DNA of 64,000 nt from Mustela lutreola (GCF_030435805.1 NC_081293.1:114306546-114370545); one strand, 5' to 3'; positions 47,391-58,340 are shown, numbered from the stretch's first letter. Program-made: numbers and translations. The notes: generated from the letters alone by a model not told the origin.

Positions 47391-47515
47391 TTACATACTG
47401 GGCATATTATTATTTTAATATAGACCAATCAATAAATAATTTTCTGGTTTTAATTTCTAATATGGTAACACAAAAGTTCTTTGAGGTTCTCAGCCATTTT
47501 TAAGAGTATCAAGAG

Positions 47516-47722
47516 AGATGCCTGAGTGGCTCAGTCATTAAGCGTTTGTCTTCGGCTCAGGTCCTGATCTCAGGGTCCTGGGATGGAGCCCCAATTCAGG
47601 CTTCCTGCTCAGCAGGGAGTCTACTTCTCCCCTTCGCTCTGCCTCTCCCTCCCCAGCTCGTGTGCATTTTTTTCTCTGTCTCTCTCTCTCAAATAAATAA
47701 AATCTTTAAAAAAAAAAAAAAA
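47516..47722 (+). mobile_element. CAN-SINE with TSD
   Basis: Flanked by AAGAGTATCAAGAGA and AAGAGTGTCAAGAGA. Confidence 0.93.
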
Positions 47723-48790
47723 AAGAGTGTCAAGAGATTCTGAGACCAAAAAGTTTTGAGAACCACTGGCTTAGATCAACCAAAATATAGTCCAATAATG
47801 GAGGGATGGTGGACACAGAAACAAAAAAAATAGACCTCTGCCCACATGGAGGAAAAGGGCAATGGTTCGTGGGTCGGCATCCAATGATGGCTGCTACCAG
47901 AGGAAGATGGTTTGAATCTGGAACATGACTAAAGAAGACAGAAAGTGTAAGGATGGGTCAAGGGAAACAAGAACAAGCAAGCTTTTTCCTTCCATTATGG
48001 CTATGGGAGGCAACTTTATAGATGACTGATCAACAGTGACCAGTCTGAAGCAGGGGATGGGGGAGGTCTGGCTCTAGTGTTAGTAGCATTAGCAGACTGG
48101 TTCACTAGTGAAAGGTATTGCAGTAATCTTGTGCCTTTATGTATGAAAATACTTTTACCTTTTCTCCCTGGATTACACATTTACATTTAAAAAAATCATA
48201 ATTCTATGTAGTTGAGCAAAGCAATATGGGAGAAAAACTATTTAGAAGACAGTATTACTCCAAAATGAAAAAGCGAAGTAGCATGTTCATCACCCGTGTA
48301 GGGTCTGAGAATCCTAAACAAGATCCCCTTAAGGCTGCAGAGGCTAACAGAGACCCGCTAATCCTCTGTCCAAGGTGCTGCAGGTGACAAGGCCTCCCAT
48401 AATGCTTTCAGAACTGAACACTCGGACAATAGTCTAACTGTGCTCGTCATTGCAGAACTGCCTATTGGTACTTTTGAGAAGATACCTTTTTGAAAAAAAT
48501 CAAGAAGGTTGATTTTTCAGACCTTGTCCCACTGAAAATGTTATAGGAAGCTTTTTGTTTGTTTTATAGATCTCAGCATAACTCACTTTCTGGACACGTC
48601 CAGCACCACTATCTGCTCTAAATTGATTTTAATGCTTGCCAGGAACTATTAGCAGAAATGTTTGCTGTCATGATACTCAGTTTATTTGTTTCCAGACAGT
48701 TTAGATATCTAGTTTCCAGTGGTGCTGTGTGTGCATGTATATAAGTAGATGACAGTCAACTCAATTTTCTCCTTGGAACTTTGGATTGGG
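47723..48790. other. unassigned intergenic sequence, about 1 kb without SINEs
   Basis: No gene or recognised repeat. One of the longer repeat-poor intervals between the genes. Confidence 0.4.
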
Positions 48791-48791
48791 T

Positions 48792-48986
48792 TATTTTTTT
48801 TAAAGATTTTATTTATTTATTTGACAGCGAGAGAGAGCGAGAGCAGGAATGCGAGCAGTGGGAGTGGGAGAAGGAAAGCAGGCTTCCCGTTGAGCAGGAA
48901 GCCAGATGCGGGGCTCAATCCCAGGATGCTGGGATCAGGACCTGAGCTGAAGGTAGTCGCTTAACCAACTGGCCACCCTGGTGCCC
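48792..48986 (-). mobile_element. CAN-SINE
   Basis: Ends ACTGGCCACCCTGGTGCCC; abuts the TSD of the next element. Confidence 0.88.
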
Positions 48987-49002
48987 TAATGTTTTATTTT
49001 TA

Positions 49003-49198
49003 TTTTTTTTTAAAGATTTTATTTATTTATCAGAGAGAGAGAGGGGGAGAGAGCGAGACAGAATGGCAGGCAGAGGCAGAGGGAGAAGCAGGCTCCCCGC
49101 CGAGCAAGGAGCCCAATGTGGGACCCAATCCCAGGACGCTGGGATCATGACCTGAGATGAAGGCAGCTGCTTAATCAACTGAGCCACCCAGGCGTCCC
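49003..49198 (-). mobile_element. CAN-SINE, perfect TSD
   Basis: Flanked by CTAATGTTTTATTTTTA at 48,986-49,002 and immediately after the element. Confidence 0.94.
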
Positions 49199-49269
49199 TA
49201 ATGTTTTATTTTTAAAGAGGAGGAACCACAGTGGACCAAAAAAAAAGTATATGCTGGGTCAAAAAATTG

Positions 49270-50045
49270 TGTGTGTCTTAGCTCTCCTCCCTACTGCAAA
49301 AATGGGACTTCTGGAGTGTTTCCCAATGCCGACAGCCAATCCTCTGATTCTCAGGACACCTAGTGGGTGTTCAAGAATTCACTTCAGTTCTGACAGTAAC
49401 TACCTGGGGTTAGCACAGACCCTGCGAAACTGCCCCCCCCCCCCTCCAGCTTTAGGACCAGTTGTTAAGTCTTAGAGACATCACCCATGCTTCTGAGGGA
49501 CTGGCCATAAAGGAGGAGTCACCATAACCCCTTATTATCAGGTTTGATAATTTGCTAGAATGGCTCAGAGAATTCAGGAGGGCATTTTACTGGTTTATGA
49601 TCAAGGACACAACTCAGGAGCAGCCAAAGAGAAGTGAGGCACAGGGCAAAGTTCGAGTGGTGGGGTGCACAGAGCTTCCCTGCTCCCTCTGGTCACACCC
49701 CCCTCCCAGCTCCTGGATGCTTCACCAGCTTGGAACTTCAAATTTTGTTCAAGACTTTCTCTCTTCATGAGCTCAACCTTCAGCCATCCTTCCCTTCAAG
49801 GAAGTCAGGGGTGGGGCTGAAACTTTCAACCCTCTCATCACTGGGTCTTTCTGGTGACCAGCCTTATCTTGAGGCTTTCTAGAAACTTTACCCTAAGTTG
49901 GTCAGGTGTGATGTAAATGGGTTCATCATGAAAAAACCAAAGACCCTTCTAATACTCAGGAAATCCCAAGGTTGTAGAAGCTCTGAGCCAGGAACTGGGA
50001 TCAAATACCAAATGAATGTCCTATCATACCGCAGGGACATGCACC
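49270..50045 (+). mobile_element. old ERVL-type LTR remnant
   Basis: AGAATGGCTCAGAGAATTCA, CAACTCAGGAGCAGCCAAAG and GAGCTCTGTGCCAGGAAC-like text (here AAGCTCTGAGCCAGGAACTG) resemble a mammalian ERVL-class solo LTR of the MER21 kind. Broken fossil, predating the carnivoran radiation; no viral genes nearby. Confidence 0.5.
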
Positions 50046-50256
50046 TTTACCTAGTCCATGGAATGGACTTGAAAGAATTTAATGTAATGGATCTGAAAGC
50101 ATTCTTTTAGCCAAAAATTGCAAGATAAATGTAATGTGTATTCCAAGCCTATTACTTTGTTCCTTGTGGTTGCTGCACAAAGTAAAACTGTTAACGGATT
50201 GGCCTTGCAGAGGTTTAAGTGCATTGGCAAGCATGCCTCAAATGAAGTCCATGGGG

Positions 50257-50260
<4 letters not shown>

Positions 50261-50294
<34 letters not shown>
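50261..50294 (+). repeat. (AC)17 microsatellite
   Basis: Uninterrupted AC repeat of 34 bases. Confidence 0.97.
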
Positions 50295-50299
<5 letters not shown>

Positions 50300-50324
50300 T
50301 GTGTTCATGCACGTACACACACAT

Positions 50325-50815
50325 ACACCTGTGGTAGACTACTATAAAGTGCCCCTGGTGAATAACGCCTCCCTAAATTCACACACTTGGTATCACTGCC
50401 TCTTGCAATCAATCTGGTCTTGGGATTTGCTTAAAGCAATAGAATAGTATGGAAATGACATTGTGTGATTTTTCTGAAGCCTGCACAGCTTGTGCCTTCA
50501 CTCTCTTGAGCCTTGCCGTTCTAAGTGGCTGAGCTAGACCAGTTAATGATGAACCACTTCATGGAGAGAGAGAGGTCCCCCCTACCCCGTTCCAGTCTTT
50601 TCAAGCCCTCAGATATAGGAACGGGGTCATCTCGGGCTCTCCAGCTTAGTTCACCCACTGGATGGATGCAGCAGCGTGAGTGAGCCCGGATGAGACCAGA
50701 AGAACCGCCTAGTGAACCCACAGCATTTCAAGAAATAATAAATCGTTGCTGTAAACTACTAATTTTAGGGTTTTTTTTTTTCTTGTTTTATGCAACAATA
50801 GAGAACTGAGGCCGT
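50325..50815 (+). mobile_element. MLT1-type solo LTR (ERVL-MaLR)
   Basis: The 3' end AATAATAAATCGTTGCTGTA then GCAACAATAGAGAACTGAG is the MLT1 LTR end. Ancient, broken fossil without internal genes. Confidence 0.7.
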
Positions 50816-51099
50816 TCTCAACTTGTGATGACCATATTCTTTAGGTGTTGGTTGTTTGTAAATCTGGCATTAGATAGGGAGGGGGAAGGAGAAGCAGAGA
50901 GTGAGAACTGAAGACATACCTAAGGACTCGGAAATAGGAGGCCTGTACATCAGCCTCACGATGACAACACAACATGTTGCCTTCCTCTCTGGTGACAAAT
51001 GGTGCACGAGAGGAGACATCTGCTTGCTGTACATCACTGGCCGTGGTGAGTCACGAAAACATGCCATACCTACCCAGAGATTTAAAAATGCCGTTGTCT

Positions 51100-51525
51100 T
51101 CATTTTATTTATTTGTTTGCTTGTTTATTTATTTAGAGGGTGTGGTGGTGGGGAGGGGCCATGGGAGCAGGGGAGAGAGAGAGAATCTTAAGCAGGTTCC
51201 ATGCCCAGCACTGAGCCTGATCCAGGGCTCAGTCTCATGACCTTGAGATCATGACCTGAGCCCAAATCAAGAGTTGGACACTTGGGTGCCTGGGTGGTTC
51301 TCTGGGTTAAGCCTCTGCCTTTGGCCCAGGTCATGCTCAGGGTCCTGGGATCGAGCCCTGCATCAGTCTCTCTGCTCAGCAGGAAGCCTGCTTCCCCCTC
51401 TCTGCTGGCCTCTCTGCCTGCTTATGTTCTCTCTCTCTCTCTCTGTCAAATAAATAAATAAAATCTTAAAAAAAAAAAAAAAAAGAGCTGGACACTTAAC
51501 TGAGCCACCCAGGGGCCTCCCAAAA
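51100..51525 (-). mobile_element. CAN-SINE split by a sense CAN-SINE
   Basis: Antisense halves at 51,100-51,281 and 51,486-51,525. Outer TSD AAAATGCCGTTGTCTT / AAAATACCACTGTCTT. Confidence 0.9.
51282..51485 (+). mobile_element. CAN-SINE nested in antisense CAN-SINE
   Basis: Flanked by AAGAGTTGGACACTT and AAGAGCTGGACACTT. Confidence 0.92.
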
Positions 51526-51536
51526 TACCACTGTCT

Positions 51537-51777
51537 TTTTTTTTTTTTTTTTTTTTAAGATTTAGGGTGTTTGTTTGTTTGTTTTTTGTTTTTTTAAAGA
51601 TTTTTTTTTATTCATTTGAGAGAGAAGGAGAGAGTGAGAGCACAAGGAGAAGGAGAGGGAGAAGCATACTCCCTGATGAGCAGGGAGCTCAATGCGTGTG
51701 GTACTTGATCCTAGGACCCTGAGATCATGACCTGAGTTGAAGGCAGACGCTTAACCAACTGAGCCACCCAGATGCCC
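51537..51777 (-). mobile_element. CAN-SINE with expanded T-rich tail
   Basis: A T run, GTTTGTTTGTTTGTTTT and a second T run precede the body; ends GAGCCACCCAGATGCCC. Confidence 0.87.
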
Positions 51778-52330
51778 TGGGGAGAGGGTTTAAGCAAGGA
51801 GACTGCCCAGCCCATGAGCAGCCCCCCCCTGCCACTGTTACGTTGGGTCTGCTCCTCTGTCAAGTCATTTCAGCAGATTGTGAGGCCCGAAATGGGTCTT
51901 GCAGGACAATAGAAGCAGCCAGTGGAAACCAAGGCCTGTTTATCTCCAGTTGCCCAGAAGGATGTGTTCTGGGGTTACTGAATGTGCCCTTGGACAGGAC
52001 TGCCCTCGGTTTACATTACTATTTTACATTAGTTCAGCTGTACAAGGGGACAGATTTAAACTTACTTTTGTTCTTGTCATTTATTCAGCACCACCTACTA
52101 TGTGCCAGGCACTCCCAGAGGAACTAAGGACATACAGTCCCTCTTTAAGCAACAGAGTCTAGTTTTTGTTAGCACTGCAACATAAAAATCCTAACGTGGA
52201 GAGTAAATTATAAGCGTGTGGGACTTCATGATGTCTAGAAGTTCTGAGAATCAGGTGTGAGATCCAGGAGAATGCTTTGAAATCAATGCAGTTACTGCAG
52301 CAACCATTTGGGAAAATCCTTTGGCCGTGT
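51778..52330. other. unassigned intergenic sequence with an L2/MIR-like trace
   Basis: TTTATTCAGCACCACCTACT then ATGTGCCAGGCACTCCC (52,078-52,115) is an ancient L2/MIR-class phrase; otherwise unrecognised. Confidence 0.45.
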
Positions 52331-52510
52331 CTGCTAAAAGTGAGCACACACACACATCCCCTATGACTTAGCAATTCCATTTTCTAGGTTATAGACACAT
52401 ACTCACCCAAAGACAGGGATGAGAACATTTATAGCACCGCTACTGGTAATGGCCCAAACTGGAGACAGCAGAACCACCTGTTACTGGTAGAATCATGTGA
52501 CCATCAGAGT
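52330..52510 (+). mobile_element. old L1 ORF2 fragment
   Basis: CTATGACTTAGCAATTCCAT and GAGAACATTTATAGCACCGC are the standard ORF2 3' region. Confidence 0.78.
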
Positions 52511-53004
52511 CTGGAGACAAAACAGAAATTACTTTCTTGTGGCAGTTAGATCAGCAGCTTTAACAAACAAACAAAGAAACAGAATATAAGGCATCGTTTG
52601 GTTGAACAGGTACTGCAGAACGAAAAGAGGATAAAGGGGACACTGTGATAAGACCATGTTGCAGGAATTCCCATCTCTACAGCTGGGGAACAAAGTGCAG
52701 AGCGGGGTACTCCCAGCTTAGAGGAAGAGGCTGGGACCCGGAAGTCTGAGGAGGGGGTGTTGCCTGGCGTTGGGTGTCGTTCTGAGGGGACAACTTGAGA
52801 CTAGACCCCTCTGCTGTTGTGAAGAGAGGATGGTGACAGGACCCGCCAATCACAGGAAGGGGGTAAACTCGGTCTCCGTTTCCAGGCTCCAGGCTCCCTC
52901 TGGCGCCCCCAGCCGGCAGAACTAATTATAGTCTGTTGGCTGAGTCAGCTGCCTCCTTACAAAGCTGAGTTTGGGGTTAAGACACAGCACTTGGGGTTTT
53001 TGTG
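52511..53004. other. SINE-free, GC-richer intergenic block
   Basis: It holds a CCAAT motif (CGCCAATCAC near 52,845), a GC-rich TCTGGCGCCCCCAGCCGG and the palindrome GCTGAGTCAGC. Candidate regulatory DNA by composition only. Confidence 0.4.
52939..52949 (+). promoter_or_regulatory. MARE/AP-1-like palindrome GCTGAGTCAGC
   Basis: Exact match to the core of the T-MARE consensus (TGCTGAGTCAGCA) bound by MAF/NFE2-type bZIP dimers. Binding is not shown. Confidence 0.4.
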
Positions 53005-53199
53005 TCTGTTTGTTTGTTTTTAAGATTTAATTTATTGGATAGAGTGAGAGGGCACTGGAGGCTGGGGGTTGCAGAGGGAGAGGGAGAAGCAGGCTCCCTG
53101 CTGAGCAGGGAGCCCAACTTGGAGCTCCATCCCAGGACTCTGGGATCATGACCTGAGCTGAGGGTAGGTGTTTAACCAGCTGAGCCACCCAGGCGCCCC
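53005..53199 (-). mobile_element. CAN-SINE
   Basis: TTTTTAAGATTTAATTTATT tail; ends GAGCCACCCAGGCGCCCC. Confidence 0.88.
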
Positions 53200-53202
53200 T
53201 TG

Positions 53203-53216
53203 TTTTTCTTTCTTTC

Positions 53217-53252
<36 letters not shown>

Positions 53253-53423
53253 TGAGGGAGAGTGTAGTAGGGAGGGACAGAAGGAGGGTGTGTGAAAGAA
53301 TCTTAAGCAGGCTCCACACCCAATGTGGAACTTGAGGCGGGGCGCTATCTCACCACTCTGAGATCATGACCTGAGCTGATATCAAGAGTAGCACACTTAA
53401 CAGACTGAGCCACCCAGGTGCAC
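53203..53423 (-). mobile_element. CAN-SINE with TTTC-repeat tail
   Basis: CTTTCTTTCTTTCTTTTC tract and T17 run before the body; AAGACA-type flanks shared with the sequence before 53,005. Confidence 0.86.
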
Positions 53424-53455
53424 CAAGACATGGCAGTTTAATAAATGGTGTCAGT

Positions 53456-53572
53456 GGGGGCCCCTGGCCGACTCAGTCAGTAGACCATGTGACTCTTTTT
53501 CTCAGAGTTGTGAGTGCCAGCCCCACACTGGGTGCAGAGATTACTTTCAAACCAAATCTTTAAAAAAATAAA
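53456..53572 (+). mobile_element. tRNA-only CAN-SINE
   Basis: GGGGCCCCTGGCCGACTCAG head; flanks AATGGTGTCAGTGG / AATGGCACCAGTGG. Confidence 0.87.
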
Positions 53573-53610
53573 TAAGTGAATGGCACCAGTGGATTTAAAA
53601 AATAAGTGGT

Positions 53611-53818
53611 GGGGTGCCTGGGTGGCTCAGTGGGTTAAAGCCTCTGCCTTCGGCTCAGGTCATGGTCCCAGGGTCCTGGGATCGAGCCCCATATCGGGCT
53701 CTCTGCTCAGCAGGGAACCTGCTTCCTCCTCTCTCTCTCTCTCTCTCTGCCTACCTGTGATCTCTGTCAAACAAATAAATTTTAAAAAAAATCTTAAAAG
53801 AAATAAAAATAAAAAACA
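53611..53818 (+). mobile_element. CAN-SINE with TSD
   Basis: Flanked by AAAAAATAAGTGGT and AAAAAACAAGTGGT. Confidence 0.92.
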
Positions 53819-54065
53819 AGTGGTATATTCACAAAATGGAACACTCTAATGAAAGTATTACTGCATGTAACACACAGCTCAGTCTTGCAAACATGAGGTC
53901 CAGCTAAAGAAACAAACTGTAAAGCCCTAGTGTATGATTTCATTTACATAAACCTAAAAACTGGGCCCCTTTAATCAGCAGGCTAGTTAGAATAGAGGTT
54001 ATCTGTGTGGGAGTAGTGACTGAGGAGGGACGAGGGGGCTTTCGGGAGGTACTGGGAGGGTTCAA
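53819..54065 (+). mobile_element. old L1 3' UTR fragment
   Basis: GTGTATGATTTCATTTACAT and GGCTAGTTAGAATAGAGGTT follow the L1M 3' pattern. It is cut short near 54,065. Confidence 0.65.
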
Positions 54066-54069
54066 CATT

Positions 54070-54245
54070 GTTTTTTTAACGATTTTATTTATTTGAGAGA
54101 GACAGAGAGCACAGAGGGAGAGTGAGAGGGAAAAGCAGGCTCCCCACTAACAGAGAGCCTGATGTAGGACTCCATCCCAGGACCCTGTGGTCATGACTTA
54201 AGCCGGAAGGCAGATGCTTAGCCAACTGAGCCACGCAGGTGCCCC
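54070..54245 (-). mobile_element. CAN-SINE
   Basis: ACGATTTTATTTATTTGAGA tail; ends GAGCCACGCAGGTGCCCC. Confidence 0.88.
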
Positions 54246-54306
54246 TCAAATAAGTATAATTGAACACTATAATCTTGAGGACTCACCAAGCTGTTTTGTG
54301 TTTGTG

Positions 54307-54506
54307 TTTGTTTGTTTTTTTTAAAGATTTTATTTATTTATCTGACAGACACAGATCACAAGTAGGCAGAGAGGCAGGCAGAGAGAGAGGAGGAAACAGG
54401 CTCCATGCTGAGCAGAGAGCCTGATGTGGGGCTCAATCCCAGGACCCTGAGATCATTACCTGAGCCGGAGGCAGAGGCTTTAACCCACTGAGCCGCCCAG
54501 GCACCC
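54307..54506 (-). mobile_element. CAN-SINE
   Basis: Bounded by GTGTTTGTGTTTG / CATGTTTGTGTTC; ends GAGCCGCCCAGGCACCCC. Confidence 0.9.
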
Positions 54507-54539
54507 CATGTTTGTGTTCTTTTTTAGATTTTATTTTTA

Positions 54540-54715
54540 TGGGGCACCTGGCGGGCTCAGTCAGTTAAGCATCCAACTCTTGATTTCAGGGGTCATGATC
54601 TTGGGGTTGTGAGATTGAGTCTCTAGTTGGGCTCAGTGCTGGGCATAGAGTCTGCTTGAGATTCTCTCTCCCTTTCCCTGTCTCTTCCCTGCCTTAGAAA
54701 ATGAAAAGAAGATTT
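54540..54715 (+). mobile_element. CAN-SINE, older
   Basis: GGGGCACCTGGCGGGCTCAG head; tail CTTAGAAAATGAAAAGAAG. Confidence 0.85.
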
Positions 54716-54719
54716 AATT

Positions 54720-54767
54720 TTTAGGTAGTCTCTACACTCAATGTGGGGCTTATACTTACAATCTTTT
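54720..54767 (-). mobile_element. partial tRNA-only CAN-SINE, cut by the next SINE
   Basis: TAGTCTCTACACTCAATGTG then GGGGCTTATACTTACAATC; the rest was not found beyond the adjacent SINE. Confidence 0.7.
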
Positions 54768-54964
54768 TTTTTTTTTTAAGATTTTATTTATTTATTTGAT
54801 AGACAGAGATCACAAGTAGGCAGAGAGGCAGGCAGAGAGAGAGAGGAGGAAGCAGGCTCCCTGCTGAGCAGAAAGCCTGATGCAGGGCTCAATCCCAGGA
54901 CCCTGGGATCATGACCTGAGCCAAAGGCAGAGGCTTTAACCTACTGAGCCACCCAGGCGCCCCT
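54768..54964 (-). mobile_element. CAN-SINE, young
   Basis: T15 run, AAGATTTTATTTATTTATTT, ends GAGCCACCCAGGCGCCCC. Confidence 0.9.
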
Positions 54965-55454
54965 CAGCTTATTTTTACATCAGATTTTATACTGGATTTT
55001 TGAATCAGTTACCATAAAATGGAAAACAAAATTCTTATACTCAGAGAGTTCATGTATTTGAGAAACAAGTATTTTCTCATGGCTCTGTCCATGTTCAAAT
55101 GCTGGAAAGACCTGGGGCCCAGGGTTCGAGAGTTTGGCATAGTTTATTATGGTCCGACCCTCTGATTTGTTTAGATATGCTCTGGCATATTAGTCAAGAT
55201 TCTAAATCCCTACTAATACAGCCCTGGACAGATCGTTCAAAGCCATTTTTAACTGGCTCCTTTTATTTATAACACATCTATTACTATTGTTGATTTTCCC
55301 TAGATAATCTAGACTATGTTCCCTTTTATTTAATGTGAACATTGGACTGAAAATTCTCTTTTATTTCTACTGTTTAGACAATAGCCCAGTGAGGGGGTCT
55401 GTAAGGATTCTCGCTCGCAAATCAGAGGCCCTGAAAGAAAGAAGGAATGACCCC
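54965..55454. other. unassigned intergenic sequence
   Basis: AT-rich, no gene or confident repeat. Confidence 0.35.
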
Positions 55455-55935
55455 TTGTGGTGGTTTAAGAAATATGTCCGTTTATTCTCTGCCACTCTTC
55501 CCTTCAAGAAGTGGTTTCGTGCCCCTCCTTTGAGCATGGGCTGGACTTGCCTCTCATGATTGGAATGTGGTGAAAATGACAGATTGTGACTTCTGAGGGT
55601 AGGTCACAGAAGGCAGTGAAGTTTCTTCCTTGCTCTCTGGGGGAAGCCACACACTCAACCACCCTATGGAAAGATCCAAGTGGAGGAAGTGAGGCCTCCT
55701 TGAAAGAACCAGTGAGGGAGGGTCTGAGGCCTCCTGCTAACAGCCATGTGAGTGAGCCATCTTAGAAACAGATCTTCCTCAAGCCTCCAGATGACTGCAG
55801 CCCTCAGTGACAACTTCACTCTCCAGCCAAACAGCTCCCCAAGGCCCGGACCACAAAAATCGTGAGATAATAAATGTTTGTTTTAAGTCGCTAAATTTGG
55901 GAGAAATTTGTTTTGTAGCAATAGATTAGTAAGAC
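55455..55935 (+). mobile_element. MLT1-type solo LTR (ERVL-MaLR)
   Basis: TGTGGTGGTTTAAGAAATAT start, CTCCAGATGACTGCAGCCCT, and the diagnostic end GAGATAATAAATGTTTGTTT then AGCAATAGATTAGTAAGACA. Ancient, broken fossil without internal genes. Confidence 0.82.
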
Positions 55936-55984
55936 ATGTCTTGCTATGCATATAGATAAGAACAGCTCGTATTTTTTTTAAACT

Positions 55985-56184
55985 TCTTTTTTTTTTTTTA
56001 AAGATCTTATTTATTTATTTGACAGACAGAGATCACAAGTAGGCAGAGAGGCAGGCAGAGAGAGAGGTGGGGAAGCAGGCTCCCTGCGGAGCAGAGAACC
56101 CCATGCAGGGCTCAATCCCAGGACCCTGGGATCATGACCTGAGCCAAAGGCAGAGGCTTTAACCTACTGAGCCACCCAGGTGCC
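55985..56184 (-). mobile_element. CAN-SINE with TSD, beside a MIR
   Basis: Flanked by AAGAACAGCT on both sides; duplicated the start of the MIR. Confidence 0.92.
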
Positions 56185-56187
56185 CAA

Positions 56188-56432
56188 GAACAGCTAATGT
56201 TTCTTGAACAATTAGATCGTTCTCTAAGTATTTTATATGAAACAACTCATTGAATCCTCACAAGCATATAAGGTAGTTAATATTACTATCCTCGTTTTGC
56301 AGCTCAGGAAACTGAGGCACAGAGAAACTGAGTAACTTGTCCAAGTTACCCAGCCCGAAGTTTACCTAGTAAATGTTAAAACTGGGATTTGAACTCAGGC
56401 AGTCTGGCTATACTACTCTGTGCACTAACTTC
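56188..56432 (+). repeat. MIR element
   Basis: CAGCTAATGTTTCTTGAACA start, the core TTTTGCAGCTCAGGAAACTG then AGGCACAGAGAAACTGAG, and GGGATTTGAACTCAGGCAGT near the end. Nearly full length. Confidence 0.9.
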
Positions 56433-56963
56433 TGGGTTAAATTCCTGCTTTAATGGCACTAATGCCATGGAGAAATACGCTGTAATCATAAAAGACGGGC
56501 TTAAGCTTCATAACAGAAGGTATAAATTAGATCTAAAGGAACTTTCCTACAAATGTCAAAGCATTGGAGAGCCTTTAGAAAGAGGCTATGTTCATATCCA
56601 CTAAAGGCCCAAAGGTGAGTTGTATGACCTCTCCAGTCTGTTTCTAATTCTATGACATACTAAATGTACCTTCTACCATATGGCATGATTTAATAGCTCT
56701 ACTTAGAAATGTTAGTGTACAATTGGGTTTATGGCATTCTGTAATTTTCTCTTATGTTTAGTAAGGATTAACACGAAAGGTTCACCTTGAATTCTGTTGT
56801 GCTAGATTGGGGTGAAAATGCACATATACTGCCCTTTTCATTTCTTTTGGACTGCTAACAGAGAACAAAATATATCCAGTTGTAATACTACCGCTTCTTA
56901 ATTATAATCTCAGAATTAGATTTATTAGCAATAAATAATGGTAGAATAAAATAATTAAATTTA
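56433..56963. other. unassigned intergenic sequence
   Basis: No gene or confident repeat; a short open frame at 56,389-56,604 begins inside the MIR and is not credible. Confidence 0.35.
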
Positions 56964-57027
56964 TACTCAGGGTTGTGAGTTCGAGCCCCATGTTGGGTAT
57001 AGAGCTTAACAAAAAAAACTTAAAAAA
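56964..57027 (+). mobile_element. 5'-truncated tRNA-only CAN-SINE
   Basis: Begins at AGGGTTGTGAGTTCGAGCCC (B box) and runs into GGGTATAGAGCTTAAC and A tail; TTATACTC flanks. Confidence 0.8.
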
Positions 57028-57136
57028 ATACTTATACTCTTTTTGTTTCTTTTTCTAATTTCATTGAAAATGTCATTTGAAATTATGCATCCCAAAGAAA
57101 TTTTCCATTTTTAAATTTCCATTTTTAAAATTAAAA

Positions 57137-57240
57137 ATTTTTTTTTTCGGTAGGCTCCACACCCGGTATGGGGCTTGAACTCACAACTGACCCTGTGATT
57201 GAATCACATGCTCTACCCACTGAAACAGCTATGTGCCCCC
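57137..57240 (-). mobile_element. tRNA-only CAN-SINE
   Basis: GTAGGCTCCACACCCGGTAT ... AGCTATGTGCCCCC; AAATTTTTAATTTTT-like flanks. Confidence 0.82.
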
Positions 57241-57349
57241 AAATTTTTAATTTTTAAATTTGTAGAGACTAGGTTTATACTTTATCATTCTTTCTGTAAG
57301 CACCTAATATAGTATGTGCAAATTTATTGATTGATAATTAAGTTGGTGT

Positions 57350-57766
57350 ATTTTTTTTTTTAAAGATTTTATTTCTGGGGCGCCTGGGTGGCTCAGTGGG
57401 TTAAGCCACTGCCTTCGGCTCAGGTCATGATCTCAGGCTCCTGGGATCGAGTCCCGCATCGGGCTCTCTGCTGCAGGGAGCCTGCTTCCCTCTCTTTCTC
57501 TCTCTGCCTGCCTCTCCATCTACTTGTGATTTCTCTCTGTCAAATACAGAAATAAAATCTTTAAAAAAAAAAGAAAAGATTTTATTTCTGTATTTGACAG
57601 AGAGAGATCACAAGTAGGCAGCTAGGCAGGCAGAGAGAGAGAGAGAGAGAGGGAAGCAGGCTCCCTGCTGAGCAGAGAGTCCGATGCAGGACTCGATCTC
57701 AGGACCCTGAGATCATGACCTGAGCCGAAGGCAGTGGCTTAATCCACTGAGCCACCCAGGCGCCCC
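57350..57766 (-). mobile_element. CAN-SINE split by a sense CAN-SINE
   Basis: Outer TSD AAGTTGGTGTATTTT. The inner element entered its tail, leaving both elements nearly complete and facing each other. Confidence 0.94.
57377..57572 (+). mobile_element. CAN-SINE nested in antisense CAN-SINE
   Basis: Flanked by AAAGATTTTATTTCTG-type repeats from the outer element's tail; ends AAATACAGAAATAAAATC. Confidence 0.93.
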
Positions 57767-57913
57767 AAGTTGGTGTATTTTAACTCAATAAATTCAAAGC
57801 AATTCACAGATATTGTAAGTGGCAAATGTGGTTCTCTCCTAATTTATAGATGTAAAAAGATTGACACAACTTAGGTCTTTAATTGTTATCTTCTCAGTGA
57901 GACCTTTTTCTTA

Positions 57914-58102
57914 AAAAAGATTTTATTTATTTATTTGAGAGAGCACAAGCAGGAGCAGGGGGAAGAGTAGTGGGGGAGGGGGAGGGAGAAGCAGACTCCC
58001 TGCTTAGCAGGGAGCCCAACTCTGGGCTTGATCCCAGGACCTTGAGATCATGTCCTGAGCCAAAGGCAGACACTTGACTGACTGAGCTACCCAGGTGCCC
58101 CT
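57914..58102 (-). mobile_element. CAN-SINE with TSD
   Basis: Flanked by CTCAGTGAGACCTTTTTCT and CTCGGTGAGATCTTTCT. Confidence 0.91.
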
Positions 58103-58132
58103 CGGTGAGATCTTTCTTTAACACCTCCTCAG

Positions 58133-58340
58133 GGGCACCTGGGTGGCTCAGTCATTGATGCTTCTGCCTTTGGCTCAAGTCATGATCCCGTGTCCTAGGA
58201 CCGAGTCTCACATCAGGCTCCTTGCTCAGTAGGAACCCTGCTTCTCCTTCTCCTGCTCCCCATGGTTGTGCTCTCACTCACATTCTCTGTTAAATAAATA
58301 AATAACTAATACAATCTTTAAGGAAAAAAAAAAATCTCGA
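58133..58340 (+). mobile_element. CAN-SINE, older
   Basis: GGGGCACCTGGGTGGCTCAG head, AAATAAATAAATAACTAA tail. Confidence 0.87.
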
